Source: Lepidonotus clava | Lineage: Eukaryota > Annelida > Polychaeta > Phyllodocida > Polynoidae | DNA length: 64,000 nucleotides | Direction: 5' to 3' | NCBI GenBank assembly: GCA_936440205.1 | Contig: OW387148.1 | Span: 2,108,001-2,172,000 of the forward strand | Shown: positions 11,061 to 21,913 of the stretch, piece by piece | Position numbering within the stretch: the first letter of the stretch is position 1 | How the letters are laid out: each line of letters begins with the position of its first letter | Notes under the pieces: model-generated | The model's input: the letters and a program-made list of their open reading frames with translations, nothing else | Databases searched by the model: none | Told to the model about the DNA's origin: nothing | Translations under genes and position numbers: made by a program

Positions 11061-14000
11061 GCCTCTCTCCCCGGGGAACCGGCTCTCCATAGGAAGACTG
11101 GAGGCTGTATTCCACTTTCAGATTTTACTCCCTATTTCAAAAATCGGCAGTGGGAATATAGGTTGAACATAAACATCTTACGTATCACTAGATAGGATTT
11201 CAAATTCCCTTTCAAATGATATGTAACATGCAAGGGTTCCTTTCATGTTTCTAGTGAAAATTTAGAAATTCTAAAACTCAAGAGAGTCCAAATCACCTAG
11301 TGGAATATATATAGGCTTTAGCGGGCCGTAGTTTGCCCGTGGGCGCCGGGCCTTAGGTGTATATCGCTGACTATCTGTTCGTCCCCAGGGGAGGCGGGCC
11401 CCAGCACCTATCTGCTCGGAGCAGCTCCGGCCTTTCCGCCCGATCTGCTCAGCACTGCCCACCCCAATCACCTCGCCGCCATGAATCACATATCGATCTT
11501 AAGCATCAAAGATCAACACAGAAGCGGCCCGTTTTCCCACCAAAACTTGTTTACCAAGAATCTTCCTGGGGCATTTCTCGAAAAAAAGAGTGAAAGACGT
11601 GTTTATATTTTGTTGTTTTCCTTCATTTTTTCTGTTTTTAGAGTACGTGCTCACTCTATGATGTACAATGCATAGGAATAAGTTGTTTATCTCAGGATGG
11701 TTTGTCTCTTGTGATAGCGATTTCCGAATGATTTGCTCATATTGTGACGACATTCCGATAGACAGATTGGAAATAGGAGCTTTTGGGATGGCATCTCGCC
11801 TAGAGGCATGGCGACCTGTCTATAACAATCATGGCAGCATTTCCATGGCTGCCCTATCAGCCGATTCGCCATCTCCCTGCCCGCCGATACAACGGGCGGG
11901 GTAATGTCGGCCGACATGCCATTCGATACCAGTTAATGAGCTAAATCATATCGCTGGTAAACAGCGACGACTCAATTGGCTCACCAAAGCCCACCCATCT
12001 GCTCGCAGCAGTTGATAATGAAATTACTGCATTCCACTCGGTCGATTCTCACTTAACCGGAGGCGGCCATGTTTTGTTGGGTCACTCCCCACCTGCCGGT
12101 GCCCATCACACCTGACTAATTAGGCATGGCATTAATTAGTTACCCGGATAAAAGATAACGCTTTCTCGGTGACGGTGCCGATCCAAGAAGTGTTGTCAGC
12201 TAGAGCCACCCCCGACAATTAAATCCATGTTTTGATCCCTGGATCGGGTGATAACAATTCCAATCTAATTCTGTAATTCCACCGGTTCTAGGGAATGATG
12301 TGGAAAATATTATCTAGACATTGATTGACAATGCAACAGTGTCTTTATTGATTGTATTTGCTTTGAAGTGTTTCCGTTGTCTCGGCATAATACGATTTGC
12401 AATCCTTATTATAGATTTTTCTGTTATGTTTTGTTAGAAAATGATGGAATATTATTTCAACGACTTGCGCAGTTAAGTAGACACAGAATCGATAGACACC
12501 ATAAAAAGGGACTCTCGGAGAGAATCATACCTTACATAGAAGATGGCTTTTTAATGCCAAAAGAAACCTGAGTAATTCATACGCTTGAAATCGGGCCCTC
12601 ACAATTCAACGATTTGACAATAATAGCCGCCATAGATGCTCTACCCAAGGGACATAAATAAAGTCAGACGGCCTTAGAAGTGATTAATGTTCTTGACGTC
12701 AGCCAGTAGAAAGTGAAATTTGATCTTTTTCACAGTGAGGGATGATGAATTAGTTATTCAGAGCTTCAAACCGATCGGCTTATTCGCGGTTAGAACCCTG
12801 GGGACGGCTTTCTCTCTGGGGCATGACGAAAATCAAGCGATTCATAATGAAATGAAAACTCTGTCCAAATAGTGTCCTTTACGTGCCTACATCGGTCTTG
12901 TGGTGTATTTTATGTAAGCAGAGTCTGGCGTTCCCTGAGAGGCGGGAGGGACACACCGGGCTTTAAGAAATGCAATCTCCTGTCGGAAAAATCCCACTGT
13001 GGAGGGACAGATTGGCTTACGTGAATCCAGCCTCAGTTTAATGCTTTTCTCATGTCCTCCAGGTTCCCCTGGAGATCCCACTCCTCGGTTCTTCACAGGA
13101 ATCACTTCTGTTTTCGGAGATCATCTTTCTTTTATGAAAATATTCCCGCAATTTGTTTGCCTCTAACGATTTTCAGTTAACGTGGTGGAATTTGAAAAGC
13201 CATTGTCATCACGCTCAAGATGAAACCTATATCCCAAATCTTAATCAGGTTTACCCAATAATCTTTAGCAGTAACTAGGTTTAGTGAATTTATCTGTAAT
13301 TATACGGGTACTCTAAAAAGGATGGAAAATAATAATCTAAAAGTCTCTGGTAAACATTCAAGTAATCGGATCCTCCTAAACTAATCCGTACTTACGTGCT
13401 TGACTAATCTCCTTCAGAAAAGGGTCTGCATCTCGATCAACTCCCTTTGGGCTGCAATCTTCCCTGATGACATATAAGTCAACGTCCTGGCAGGTCGGCA
13501 GTCCTCAGCATCAGAATACTAGTCTTTATTATGTTGCCTCATTAGAACTAACCTTTACCGTGGGTTTACCGGTCAGAGTCCTGTCATCTTGTTAGCCAGG
13601 TCTGGTGGGGCCCTCTGGGTCACGTGTCAATCCCCATGTCACATGACCTGTCGTTACCATATGATCAGGATTAGGATTGATTCTGGGATACTCTACAAAC
13701 TGACACACAGCTAGAGGTTTAGGAAAACACGGCTCCCCTTAAATATACAATTATATAAAGTCGATTTATATGAATGATGTGGAAACATCTACAGATAGGA
13801 TCTACCGTAGAAAATAGGAAGTTCTGAAAACCAGAGCCATGAAAGAATAATCGACTCAAATCGTGATTCTGCCTGGGGTATTGGCTTGTGACAAAATGTC
13901 CAGGAAATTAAGGAGTCTTTACAATGGATGTTTTTAATGGTCCGGAGGTCGGGACCGCTCGGGGGTATTGTCTGCTGACGCCACAGTAATAAAACTGATA

Positions 14001-14859
14001 AATACCACTCACAAAACAGCCCCTGGATGACTGTTTTTCAGGTTACTTAGGGTCCTCCCGTTGGACCTGTTGGTAGGAGAAAAACTGATTTTCTTGAAGT
14101 AATAATGTGGAAGCAGAATGGTCTGATTCTTATAGATTGATGGCCAGGGAGCAACCAAAATAAATCTACAAAATTTTGTGGAATTGATTTTTCTATTTCT
14201 TCTTGGCCACGAGGGAAAATCCTGCCTTGAAAACATCTACGAAATTATGTGGACATGAAAGTTCAGTAAATTCTAAAATCACCCAAAATATATATAATTA
14301 TATTCACCTAAAATACTTTTGAATGTGTGGCTGAAGGACATTAGGATTATTTGGGATCGGAGAAAGTTGAAAATAATTGAAAGAAAAATCATCGAAAATT
14401 CTTGGAGGCTTAAATTCCACGATAGCAAATAGACCCATCCTGGACATTAAACCTTTCGTGTGACATGATTTTCCGTATATTTGTTTGGGTCAGCCCCAGA
14501 GATATAACATTACATCCTTTGAAGCTACGTAAAGAGTCGGGCCTGTGCATATGTTAGGTGTAAAACAAGTGTACAGTTGTAACGACACAAATAATTATAC
14601 ACATACTAGGTACGATTTGAGGTAAGCAAAGCAACGCTTATACGTATGCAAGAAAAAAAAACTGAAACTGGGATAGTAGTATCCATAAAAGACTAGAATA
14701 TGCTATACAGTAAGAAGCCGACATCATGAATAGGGAATGGGACAGAGATAGCACTTGTACTCGCAAATGGATTTTGCACACTGTGAGGGAGAGCTGCACA
14801 TGACACTGAAAGCAACGGCTGGGAAACGTCTAATGCCACGAGGGGAAACTACAGAGTAA
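11061..14859. other. non-genic DNA; TAAT-rich patch at 12.1-12.3 kb
   Basis: No gene is visible. At 12,112-12,300 there is unique sequence with closely spaced homeodomain-type cores (CTAATTAGG, ATTAATTAG, CAATTAAAT, TCTAATTCTGTAATT), which would be a reasonable enhancer candidate. One GAGCAGCTC copy lies near 11,419. The rest shows no repeat or frame worth calling. Confidence 0.4.
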
Positions 14860-15455
14860 AGGCAATTCTTTACTGTAGTCAGACAAAAACTGTAGGTGGG
14901 AAACCGAATTAAAGTTGCCGTGACCTGCTCTGAACTGCTCGGCAGGCCTGCCAGTGAGCTGGTCAGGCCAGGGAGCAGGCCATGACAGAAAAGTACAATG
15001 CACAATTCTTCAATGTAGTAAGACCAAAAAAAAGGTAGGCGGGAAACAGACTTAGAAGTGCCATGAGCTGCTTAGAAGCTGCTTGAAGTTGCTCGAAGGT
15101 ACTTGGGAACTGCTTGGATGTGCTTAGCATCTGCTCGGCATCTGCTCAGAGCTGCTCGGGGGGCCTATCGGTGTAGTAGACAAACCCATAGGTCAGAAAC
15201 TGAATCAGAGTTGCTATGAACTGCTTTGGAACTGCTCAGAACTGCTCGGGAGCTATTCAGAGCTGCTCAGGGGTGCTCGGGAGGCCTTTCGGTGTAGTGA
15301 GGCAAACCTGTAGGCCAGAAACTGAATCAGAGTCGTTATGAGCTGCTTGGGAGTTGCATGGAACTGCCCCAGAGCTGCTCGCAACTGCTCGGGGGCTGCT
15401 CGGAGCTGCTCGGAGCTGCTCGGGAGACCTGTAGGTGAGCAGGTCAGGCCGCGCA
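14860..15455. repeat. hierarchical tandem repeat: 100-160 bp units containing a 10-bp GAGCTGCTCG minisatellite
   Basis: About four diverged copies follow one another, starting near 14,867, 15,008, 15,169 and 15,290. Each begins with a GTAGT..GACAAAC-like segment, continues with GAAACTGAATCAGAGT-like sequence and ends with a run of degenerate 10-bp units related to GAGCTGCTCG before a GGAGGCCT-like close. The last copy has the purest 10-bp run, at about 15,391-15,432. Copies differ mainly in the number of 10-bp units. In the minus-strand translation the copies share a serine/glutamate/glutamine-rich pattern (GLPSSSEQ), which reflects the repeat and not a gene. The 10-bp unit matches the unit that is dispersed elsewhere in the window. 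Confidence 0.85.
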
Positions 15456-17584
15456 CCAGGGCCCGACTTACCGCCTGCAGGGGGCCGTGTCAAACTGCCG
15501 TGTAGCCTGTTATCGGGCTGGCAGCGGGAGCAGCTCACCGGCAACATTGTCATTTGTCGAGCAGCTCAGGGATGTGACGTGAATAGTCCCCTGTTAAAGT
15601 AACCAATGGGCCCGTTCTGACGGGGGCTCGGGGAGGGTTACAGGGCGCCCACTGCTTTATGGGCCCGTGTCTGTTTGGGTCGGCCACTGCCTGATGGAAT
15701 AATGACATACATGGAGAATTGGTCGCTAGAATAGCAGAGTAACGCGCATTACTTAATGTGGTGGTGATTTCTATGTTACGCTCTTTTCTTCACTGGTAAC
15801 ACATGTCTGGCGAATTATTATGCATGACAACAATTATGTTACGCCCATGAAACTAAAGCATGTTGAAATTTTGTAGATTCAAATGATAATGATTAGTTTG
15901 GTATCTTTTTTAAGATAAACACTAAAATTATAACTTGAAATGTCTTTATAATCATCAAACATGAGGTTGGGAACTTTTGAACAAATTAATCCGTCTTGTG
16001 TCACAAGACAACTAAGGTCAAGTCATGACAATCGTCTATTGAACAATGTCCTATAGTTGCTCTCAAAACATGTCTACTTGATATGCACCTTCAGAATCAG
16101 ACTTGTATGTCTTCATTCCCATCTCATATCCCTTGTCGTTTATCTGCCCTCATCTAAAGACTTATCATAAGCGGCTGAAGTTCGGAAAGCATTACCAAAT
16201 AAATCCCATGCTTGTCTACGAAAGATCTTCCTCGCTGCATTGCATTTGATAATTCTTTCGAGAGCATCTGGGACTTCTAATCTTATGCGGAAGGTGCTCT
16301 TCTAGGTCTAGAAAATCAGGTTTTACATCAACCTTTCACATTTAATCATTCACCCAAGACTCGTTCTTTTGATGTCAAATATGCATTACAAGGAAGAAGT
16401 CGTTTTTGAATGCAATAGGTGATCTTTCAGAAAGAGATGGTTCTTATTTATCAGAACACTTTACCTAATCAGTCGCGCTCCCGGACATTATTTCTAGAAC
16501 ATGACAGCAAAACCGCTCAGGCCTGAGAGGGTTTGAAGTTGGATGAATTATTTCTTCAGAGCTATCAAGTTTTGGTTTTAATTGATCTCGACAGAACAGA
16601 ATCTAATGGTGCTCGGAGGACGGCTGCCAGTTGTTGGAGTGGACTACTTTGAAATGTTGTTTGTTTATTTAGAGTCATTTATATTTCGCCGATTGTCCCT
16701 GCATAATTCAGATACCCGGCTTTACCAGCTGCGGGGACTTGCTGGACACCAGCCAAAGCTCACAACACCCCCCGTGATCGTACCCCCCCCCCCTAGGGAC
16801 ACGCCCCACAGGAGCGCAAGTTTAAAGGGGCCTTTCTCTAGAGAGGAAATGTTGAAAATCGTGTTTTTACAGTCCTTTCCAATCTCTTTCTGGGTATTGT
16901 ACTTGTCAGTTCATATAAAGGAATAGAGTGTCATCCCTGAACTAGCCGAAGGCGTACGGGTCTCCAAAAGTACAATTCTAGTATTTTGATAACTATTAGA
17001 ATTAGATCCACAAAGCAAAATTATCCATGTCGTTACAATAGACTGCTCATTTCATAACAAGCTTTGTGTGCTCTGCGTTTGAGATAGAGGAACCATGAGG
17101 AATAATACGCTAAGAGGACTTATATTAATAATCAATGTCCTTTTCAGGATGTTTTATTGTCAAAGTGGCGAGAGCTAAAGCGTGGGTTTGAAGATAATAA
17201 TCCTGTCAGACATAAATGATTTACTATTGGTAACACCGAGGGCTAGCAGTGCTAATTTCTCCCACTGAAAGCTTTATAACATTGTATTGACCTGCGGGCA
17301 GCCAGCCGACACGGAAAACAATTAGTGGGGAACGCAGACAGTCTGCGATTTTCTTCTGGAGTTTTCAAGGCTAGAATCCACTCATGCCATCCGATGCGCA
17401 TTTAGTCAGACCGAAGAATTAATCGTTTTACAGACTATGCTCTTAATGCGCATTGTGTCTGTTTTAAACTGTCATTATATGTATACGTGCAAATGTAAAG
17501 GCTTGTCTGTGAAGGGTATCAGTGAATATCTTCAGAATGGCCTTTGGTAAGAGGTTCTATAACCTTATTGTAAGTATAGCACTA
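15456..17584. other. non-genic DNA, AT-rich
   Basis: Two GAGCAGCTC copies lie near 15,527 and 15,558, just outside the hierarchical repeat. Beyond those I see no repeat. The 114-codon plus-strand frame at 16,582-16,926 has no recognisable motif. Confidence 0.5.
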
Positions 17585-18340
17585 TCAGTTCTAGGATAAC
17601 CAACACTAGATAAAATATCCCCTAGGACATCAACCCTTTAGACCAAACACACACAAGGACAATTACCCTTACGAAAACTACTACTTGGTCCTAAGACAAT
17701 AACCCGTGGGACAACTCTCTCAAATGACGGCTACCCCTTAGGACTACTACCTACAATTATCACATAGGACATTTTCGCCCATGAGCATAACAAATGCATT
17801 TCCAGACAGAACAATCAACCCCCTAGGACACTACCCATTATTGATAGGACAACCAACACTATGATGGAAGGCGTGTGGGGTGGTGTAGTGGTCAGCGTCT
17901 CCGCCTGTTGTGCGGGCAGCCCGGGTTCAATCCTGGGCTGGGGTGGGCTGGCTGCTACTCCTTTCTACATGTCTCCCAGTGGCAACAACTGGGTTATCAA
18001 ATGTCTCTAGTAGACCACCGGCTGTTGTGTGTAGGGCCCTGCGTATGGGACCCTGCACATTAAAGAACACCTGCTTCGGTAAAAGTGTAGGGGTATGGTC
18101 TCTATCTTCTCATAGATTCGTTCATTCCATAGATACAATCATGAAAGACAGAACTGTCAAATCCTGTTCTTGCCATGATATGACCTTAGATGTTGCTACA
18201 GTGTTAAACCCCAATAACCTAACCAACCAACCACTATGATAGGACACTTATTTCTCTAGGTCAATAACGCTAATTAGTAGAACAACTACTCTTGTAAACA
18301 GGATAACTATATCAATAGGAGGGATTATCAACTAGACATT
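17585..18340. repeat. degenerate TAGGACAAC-type minisatellite, interrupted by a SINE
   Basis: Imperfect units of roughly 20 bp built on CCTAGGACA, CTTAGGACTAC, GATAGGACAACCA and similar strings run from about 17,590 to 17,865 and resume at 18,241 to about 18,340. The SINE at 17,866-18,231 splits the array. Units are too diverged to fix an exact period by eye. The C(C/T)TAGGAC core recurs at least eight times. Confidence 0.5.
17866..18231 (+). mobile_element. tRNA-derived SINE with intact polymerase III promoter boxes
   Basis: The head resembles a tRNA. A-box-like TGGTGTAGTGG lies at 17,881-17,891 and B-box GGTTCAATCC at 17,934-17,943, with the CCCGG/CTGGG arms of a T stem around the B box. 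A tRNA-unrelated body of about 250 bp follows and the element ends in an AACC-rich tail (CCTAACCAACCAACC). It is flanked by a perfect 9-bp target-site duplication, CACTATGAT, at 17,857-17,865 and 18,232-18,240, which fixes both ends and shows insertion by target-primed reverse transcription. It should be mobilised by a LINE sharing its tail. Intact boxes and an unmutated duplication suggest a fairly recent insertion. I do not know the family name. Confidence 0.9.
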
Positions 18341-20749
18341 TGGCTATAGATGATTTTGATTGGGATCCTCGGAAATAAGATTGTAATGAGTAATCCTTTA
18401 CTTAATTTTTAAGTCAAGAGTCTAATAGTAGATAGAAAACAAAATCATGTAGGGTATTGTTCAAACCTGTAAAATATGTCAGGGTCTATAGTCGGATGAG
18501 AATATGATATGACAGGCAGGCCAATTTTATCAGCCCAATATCAATGGATCGGATACAAATACGTTGGCCAGACAGAGAGTCACTTTGCTGTGTTGAGCTG
18601 GGAATCCATACACTGGTGACACACTCCATATAATGTCAATATGGATATATAAAACGAGTACCAGAGCGTACAAGGAGTGGCTGAATCCTGAATGACTGCG
18701 CAGTTTAGTAGTAAAAGGCTAAAGGGCCGTGCCTACCCTGGACCCAATGATGAAATGGTTTCGCATCTAAACCGTCCTTATAGAACTCTTAATTGATGTC
18801 TTTATTTTCAGGATAAGCAACTGTACCTTGGTATACAGCAAACCATGTCAAAAATATTTGTATCATAAAACAGCTGGTAATACAACTAAATCCGACAATT
18901 CTATTTCCGCAAGGTCAAACAAGTTGTTATTTTCATCCAACAAATCCCTTTCACCTCTATATAAACACTGCACCACATAGCCAGATGAAATGAAAAAATA
19001 GAATATACCACTAAAAGGGGGTAGGAGGTTTTTGCGGACAGGTTATAACGTTGTTAGTGGCGGGGCTTTGAGAAGTCTAGCTGTGAGCCCTGGAAGTCTT
19101 GGAGGCATGCTTGTATTTCCCAGAGGTTGTTTTTGATGGTAGAGGCTGATAAGGCCTCTCTCCCCGGCACACTGTTTGCACAAGGCATTGGAGTCCTTGC
19201 TAGCAGCCTGCTGCGGCCGGCCCGGCCTCTCTGGGAGACGGAGCTGCTGGTGATTAGATCATACCCCAAAGGTTCGACTAGCCCGGCCCGGATACGGCCA
19301 ACGCTGAGGCATGCAACGTCAGTGTGGGCACAGTCTGCTGTCGGAAAAATATGACTTTAGCATTGACCTGTCCAACGCTTTCAGCATTAATAAGGTGCTA
19401 CATATAAAATGAATTAGCATAGTAGCATTGTTGCTCAAACTCGTGCAGAAAGGGTTACTTGTTAACATACGAACTAGCAGTTTTGCTTCCAGAAGGAATA
19501 TTACTCCCTGGAAGAGCTACCAATTTACAGTGACTTTTTCTGATTAATTCCGATAATATTTACCTAATGCATTGTTATACTCGTGAAATAATGGCGGAAA
19601 AAAAACAACTTAGATAATAACACGGTCTACCATGCATATTATAACAGCCACGATATCTTTGTCACATGTCACAGTCATGGATTATCTCTGGAGCTTTTGA
19701 AATTGGGAGTTCAAATAAAAGAGTCATCTAAACTCGTAAAGATTTGCATTTCCTCTCGAAACAGTGGTACCTAAAAATGAATTTAATCAGTATCAATCTC
19801 ACATTCTGACTAAAGTTGAACTTTGTGGTAAACGATCCTAGGCCGACTTACAACTCCCACCTCATGATGTATGACTGTCTGAGCGGTGAGAACGGAGAAG
19901 GAGATGTTTCTTCCCTCTGCTTGTTTCCGCCACTCTGTCTCAATAAGGATGTAGACTAGATGATTGGTGCTGTGCTGAGACACCTCGCAGAAGAACTCGG
20001 CAATAACACCTGTTTGAACTGTAGTCGGGGAGACGGAGTGGGTGCCTGGGGGGATTAGGTCTGGAGGATTAAGAGATTCTGGGAATGGAGAAACAAAGAC
20101 GCTTAAAAGGTCAGGCGTGTAAACTCATAAAGATGGTGGTGAGTGTAAGTCATATAAGTGTGTATATTTATTACCCACACTGTACGTGAAGGGGCATCTG
20201 TATATTGACATGCTGTATGTAACACTCGTTTTTTACATGAGTTTCAACATATGGATAACTTGTTGGGTGATAAATACATATATAATCCAACATCAGGAAG
20301 GAAGTAAAATGTAGCTAGGAATGTTTTGCAGATAATGCATATGTTAGGTTTTTCATTTCTTAAAGATTTCATTTTTTCTTATGAATTATTAAAGAATAAA
20401 AGTTTCTGTATTGCCCTGCAGGGCGATACAAGGCTGGTTATCACCCAGGTTTGATACGGCATGCATTAAACTCTTAACTACTAAACTTGTATCACCCTAA
20501 GGTATAATAAAATAAAGAAGAACCTTTGGGGCCATCCTCATAATTATAGATGTACGACACATGGGGATTGTACAAACCTAGGGCTTTTCCCTTTGTCCGT
20601 GACCATTTATTATAGGTGGTAATGCCCCCCCTCGGACGCCCCCCTCAATTCTTCTTATTTGATCTATGATACATATTTGTTTTTTTGTTTCTTTTATTCT
20701 TGTTTTTAGTGGTCTTATATGATTTGAAGTATTAGTCAGGTTGTGTCTT
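18341..20749. other. non-genic DNA
   Basis: No gene or repeat family is evident apart from a 22-bp palindrome at 20,408-20,429. Open frames near 19.05-19.35 kb on both strands overlap each other and look like chance. Confidence 0.5.
20408..20429. repeat. 22-bp palindrome
   Basis: The two halves GTATTGCCCTG and CAGGGCGATAC are reverse complements except for one T-to-C difference. A partial echo, GTATCACCCTAAGG, lies about 80 bp downstream. Its function is unknown and it could be a small cruciform or a protein-binding site. Confidence 0.5.
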
Positions 20750-21069
20750 CTATAGCCCTGACGTGGAAAATGCCGACGTCATTGAGATCAGGGGATCCGA
20801 TTGGATTAGGGGGCAGTAGGCTGGATTATGTCGGCCGCTCTGGTGGTTAATCTCTGCTGGTGGCGAGCTACTCACATCACGACCACCTGACTCCAGGAGC
20901 AGCTCGCCGTCCATTATAGGATCTACACTAGAGCCACTCTGTAGGGGAGCGCTGTCTAACTGTATAGGATGGATATAATTGTACCAATTTTTAAGTCCAT
21001 CTAAGGAGACAGGGCTATTCATAGGTCCTTCTGTTTTCTTATGTCTGAACTGTCTAAGCTCTTTGGATA
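20750..21069 (-). CDS. candidate 3'-terminal coding exon, NPxY-containing tail, unknown protein
   Basis: Reading the minus strand, a splice-acceptor-like sequence (TTGCTGACATATTCAG) precedes a frame of about 105 residues that ends at a TAG at 20,750-20,752. An AATAAA signal lies about 52 nt beyond the stop (plus 20,693-20,698). The peptide is protein-like: a basic start (RQFRHKK), an aromatic patch (NWYNYIHP), acidic and serine/proline-rich middle parts, then NPAY at about residues 81-84. NPxY is the binding motif for PTB domains and a sorting signal in cytoplasmic tails of receptors, so a receptor tail is possible. No domain is recognised. The frame contains one GAGCTGCTC, here reading Glu-Leu-Leu. 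The region could instead be a chance open frame, because several of this length are expected in 64 kb. Upstream exons are not firmly identified. Confidence 0.35.
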
Positions 21070-21469
21070 CTGAATATGTCAGCAAAGTCTATATAGTCTG
21101 AAAATGATTTTTATACCACGTATTGCGCGGAGAGATAGACCTCTACTTTGTCCATAGATAAGAATCTCATGGCTGGATTTCCAAAAGTCCCTAATTGACC
21201 AAACTACATCTTTGCATCTTTCTAAGTGAAGTTTAAACGGTGCCGATTTAGCATTGCCTAACACGTGCTCATTCGAATGTTACTAAAGAAAAGAAGAATG
21301 TTAAAAATTTCAATAAAAAAGAAGCACAAAGAAAGGGAAGCCATGTTGTTCTATAATGTCCATCAATCCAGCATCTGTCTCTACATGGACATGTACCTTT
21401 TAAACGTTATTTTTCAAGAATTAAAATCACTTCCTCCCTGATCCAGTGGCAGACACCTTAACCTAACAC

Positions 21470-21756
21470 CTGTTGGTATAAACTAAACGTCCAGGTGCTC
21501 TCCCCCCGGTCTTTACTGACATACCCGCTAAGTGTGACCCCTTCTCCAGTTCTACCTGGCGTCTCCGTCGTTACGGGGGTAAATATTTCATGGGGGACAT
21601 CCTCTTCCGGTGTCTGGGGCAGAGGTACTCGCCCGGGGGCCGCTGATTCCTGGCCGGTGAGCCTGAGCAGTGTGCTTAAGAGGTACAGTAGGCGGAAAAC
21701 CAGAAGCGGAAGATAAATCCTTCCGGGGGATGCAGGGTCTTGTTGGTGGGATTTAT
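21470..21756 (-). CDS. weak candidate exon with a hydrophobic segment
   Basis: This open minus-strand frame lies upstream of the candidate terminal exon. It contains a hydrophobic run (IYLPLLVFRLLYLLSTLL) that could span a membrane, followed by a proline/threonine/glutamate-rich stretch. It ends at a usable donor (CAACAG before GTGTTAG). There is no in-frame ATG, so it would have to be an internal exon. Its splice phase does not obviously match the open frame at 21,079-21,264. It may be chance. I list it because it lies on the same strand and within 700 bp of the better candidate. Confidence 0.15.
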
Positions 21757-21913
21757 ACAAAAGTCAAAAAACACTAAATGGTCCGATATTTCTTTATTCA
21801 GTTTAGGCAGATGAGTAGATGAAGTGGTAATATCTACATTCTATGAAATATATCAGGATACAAGGAAAGCTTTAATGCACTGAACATAATACAAAGTTAC
21901 ACAGTTAGACAAA

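Noticed and set aside
10726-11166. Serine/proline/leucine-rich 146-codon frame.
   Set aside because: It follows from the pyrimidine-rich tract and is not evidence of a protein.
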